Shown: positions 43,878-45,294 of the stretch, one piece after another
Layout: every line of letters begins with the position of its first letter
Position numbering within the stretch: position 1 is the stretch's first letter
Assembly (NCBI RefSeq): GCF_937863155.1
Contig: NZ_CALMFB010000020.1
Location: 1 to 45,294 of the forward strand
From: an uncultured Brevundimonas sp.
GTDB taxonomy: Bacteria; Pseudomonadota; Alphaproteobacteria; Caulobacterales; Caulobacteraceae
Reading direction: 5' to 3'
Length of the DNA stretch: 45,294 nucleotides
The notes under the pieces: model-generated
Told to the model about the DNA's origin: nothing
What the model saw: only the letters and a program-made list of their open reading frames with translations
Databases searched by the model: none
Made by a program: the position numbers and the translations under genes

Positions 43878-45167
43878 ATGCTGAAACGGTTCTTCGCCAT
43901 TCCCCTGTGGCAGCGCACGGCGGCGGGGTTCGTGCTGGGCATCGTGGCGGGGCTGATCCTGCGTGAACAGGCGACGGTCTGGCTTCAGCCGATCGGCGAT
44001 GTCTATCTGAACCTGATCCGCATGGTGGTGGCGCCGCTGGTGCTGTTCACCATCGCCAGTTCGATCGCCCGGCTGGGCGAAGGCGTCGGCGCCGTTCGTC
44101 TGGGCATGCGCACCCTGATGTGGTTCGCGATCACTTCGCTGCTGGCCGTGCTGGTGGGCTTCGCCTTCGGCCATCTGATCAATCCCGGCCTGGGCCTGTC
44201 GAACCTGCCCCTGGGCGAGGTGAAGCCGCGCGAGATCCCCACGCCGCTAGACGTGCTGATCGGCATCGTGCCGCGCAATCCCTTCGCCGCCCTGGCCGAA
44301 GGCAAGGTGCTGCAGATCATCTTCTTCTCGGCCCTGGTCGGGGCGGCGCTAGTGGCCTTGGGGGATCGCGCCCAGGGGGTGCGGCGACTGGTCGATGAAG
44401 GCGCCGCCGTCATCTTCCGCATCACGCGCTGGATCATTCAGCTGACCCCCATCGGCGTGTTCGGCCTGATCGGCTCGGTCGTCGGGGGCTATGGCTGGGA
44501 GGCGCTGCTGCCGCTGGGCAAATTCATCTTCGCCATCTATGCGGCCTGCCTGTTCCATATCCTGATCGTCTATTCCGGCCTGCTGAAGCTGCATGGCCTG
44601 GGGGTGGTCAACTTCTTCCGCGGCGCCTTCGCGGCCCAGCAGACGGCCTTCGCCACCTCTTCGTCTCTGGGAACCCTGCCGATCACCCTGCGCCAGACGG
44701 TCGAGCGACTGGGCGTGCCCCAGGCCTATGCCGCCTTCGCCGTGCCGCTGGGCGCCAATGTGAAGATGGATGGCTGCGGCGCCATCTATCCGGCCATCGC
44801 CGCCATCTTCATCGCCCAGTACTTCGGCATCGAGCTGAGCCTGACCCAGTATGTGCTGATCGGCCTGACCGCCGTGCTGGGTTCGCTGGGCACCGCCGGG
44901 GTGCCGGGAACCAGCATCGTCATGCTGACCCTGACCCTGTCGACGGCGGGCCTGCCGCTGGAAGGCATCGGCTACATCATCGCCATCGACCGGATCATCG
45001 ACATGATGCGCACCGCGACCAATGTCACCGGCCAGATGCTGGTGCCCGTCCTGGTCGCGCGCGAGGAAAACATCCTGAACCGCGACGTCTATGACGGGCG
45101 GGTCGCCTGGCTGCCCGGCGACCCCGACGCCGAGACGCCCGAGACGGTTCGCGCCGCCGGCATCTAA
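43878..45167 (+). CDS. Dicarboxylate/amino acid:cation symporter (DAACS family)
   Basis: A 429-residue inner-membrane transporter with about eight membrane helices and two hairpins. It takes up C4-dicarboxylates or glutamate/aspartate with sodium or protons. Diagnostic segments are LIRMVVAPLVLFTIASSIA, the serine-rich hairpin TAFATSSSLGTLPIT, LGANVKMDGCGAIYPA (NMDG-like motif, here KMDG), GTAGVPGTS and the IDRIIDMMRTATNVTG substrate site. ATG 43878 places residue 1 at the usual family start; the longer frame from 43818 encodes only the direct repeats. The substrate (GltP versus DctA type) is not resolved. Confidence 0.92.
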   Translation: MLKRFFAIPLWQRTAAGFVLGIVAGLILREQATVWLQPIGDVYLNLIRMVVAPLVLFTIASSIARLGEGVGAVRLGMRTLMWFAITSLLAVLVGFAFGHLINPGLGLSNLPLGEVKPREIPTPLDVLIGIVPRNPFAALAEGKVLQIIFFSALVGAALVALGDRAQGVRRLVDEGAAVIFRITRWIIQLTPIGVFGLIGSVVGGYGWEALLPLGKFIFAIYAACLFHILIVYSGLLKLHGLGVVNFFRGAFAAQQTAFATSSSLGTLPITLRQTVERLGVPQAYAAFAVPLGANVKMDGCGAIYPAIAAIFIAQYFGIELSLTQYVLIGLTAVLGSLGTAGVPGTSIVMLTLTLSTAGLPLEGIGYIIAIDRIIDMMRTATNVTGQMLVPVLVAREENILNRDVYDGRVAWLPGDPDAETPETVRAAGI

Positions 45168-45170
45168 CGC

Positions 45171-45197
45171 TTGCGCGGGGCGAAGGGCCGGGCTATG
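45171..45197 (+). promoter_or_regulatory. Candidate promoter of the tRNA-Val gene
   Basis: TTGCGC (45171-45176) and GCTATG (45192-45197) with a 15-base spacer, followed by TC. GCTATGTC matches seven of eight positions of the Caulobacter housekeeping -10 region (GCTANAWC, from memory); the -35 is weaker. It would start transcription about 15 bases before the tRNA. Confidence 0.45.
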
Positions 45198-45218
45198 TCC
45201 GCGCCTCCCCGATCTGAT

Positions 45219-45293
45219 GGATGCGTAGCTCAGCGGGAGAGCACCTCGTTCACACCGAGGGGGTCACAGGTTCAATCCCTGTCGCATCCACCA
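45219..45293 (+). tRNA. tRNA-Val (anticodon CAC)
   Basis: A complete cloverleaf of 75 bases. The acceptor stem is GGATGCG/CGCATCC, the D arm GCTC...GAGC, the anticodon stem CCTCG/CGAGG with loop TTCACAC, so the anticodon is CAC and reads GTG. The variable loop is GGGTC, the T arm ACAGG/CCTGT with TTCAATC, the discriminator A, and CCA is encoded at 45291-45293. GTG is a major valine codon in this GC-rich genome. Confidence 0.96.
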
Positions 45294-45294
45294 T

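Overview
This 45.3-kb window is a dense stretch of chromosome from a high-GC alphaproteobacterium, most likely a member of the Caulobacteraceae close to Brevundimonas. That placement is an inference. It rests on the base composition, an HdaA-type DnaA regulator beside ppk and ppx, an RNase E ending in a GWW motif, the aroQ-accB-accC-aat-DUF2155-NDUFA12 cluster and frequent GTG starts. No taxonomic search was run. Nearly everything is single-copy housekeeping; there is no rRNA, CRISPR array, insertion sequence or prophage.

Left part (1-15.8 kb): the end of a low-molecular-weight tyrosine phosphatase, a Tat-exported kelch protein, the RNA-modification genes rsmD, rluB and tadA, an MliC-like lipoprotein, the shikimate genes aroB and aroK, and xerD. 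A lower-GC DUF1902/HicA-like toxin-antitoxin pair sits between xerD and accA. A response regulator coupled to a small helical protein follows, then a threonine aldolase, an MscS channel, a hybrid histidine kinase, bolA, a J-domain protein and the amidase amiC.

Middle part (15.7-31.5 kb): rne, a BepA-like protease with TPRs, an anchored DsbA-like oxidoreductase, a TPR protein, and thiS and thiG separated by a small secreted-protein gene on the opposite strand. The aroQ-accB-accC-aat run meets the convergent NDUFA12-DUF2155 pair. Divergent from that pair is the most unusual gene of the window. It is a 917-residue intact reading frame that is recognisably a class II (B12-dependent) ribonucleotide reductase over its whole length, yet it has lost the catalytic motifs and keeps an almost perfect C-terminal domain and zinc ribbon.

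Right part (31.6-45.3 kb): two tandem secreted pentapeptide-repeat proteins with matching cysteine caps, aspS, the hdaA-ppk1-ppx run (replication control and polyphosphate turnover), the glmU-rpiA-gor operon, a phosphoglycolate phosphatase, a dicarboxylate/amino-acid symporter and a complete tRNA-Val(CAC).

Genes are packed tightly. Four-base ATGA or GTGA start/stop overlaps couple aroK-aroB, the response regulator and its partner, accC-aat, NDUFA12-DUF2155, ppk1-ppx and glmU-rpiA. Several convergent pairs share stop-codon bases. Only the amiC-rne interval exceeds 300 bases without a gene. Gene assignments come from recognising motifs by eye; alignments to remembered family sequences are marked as such.
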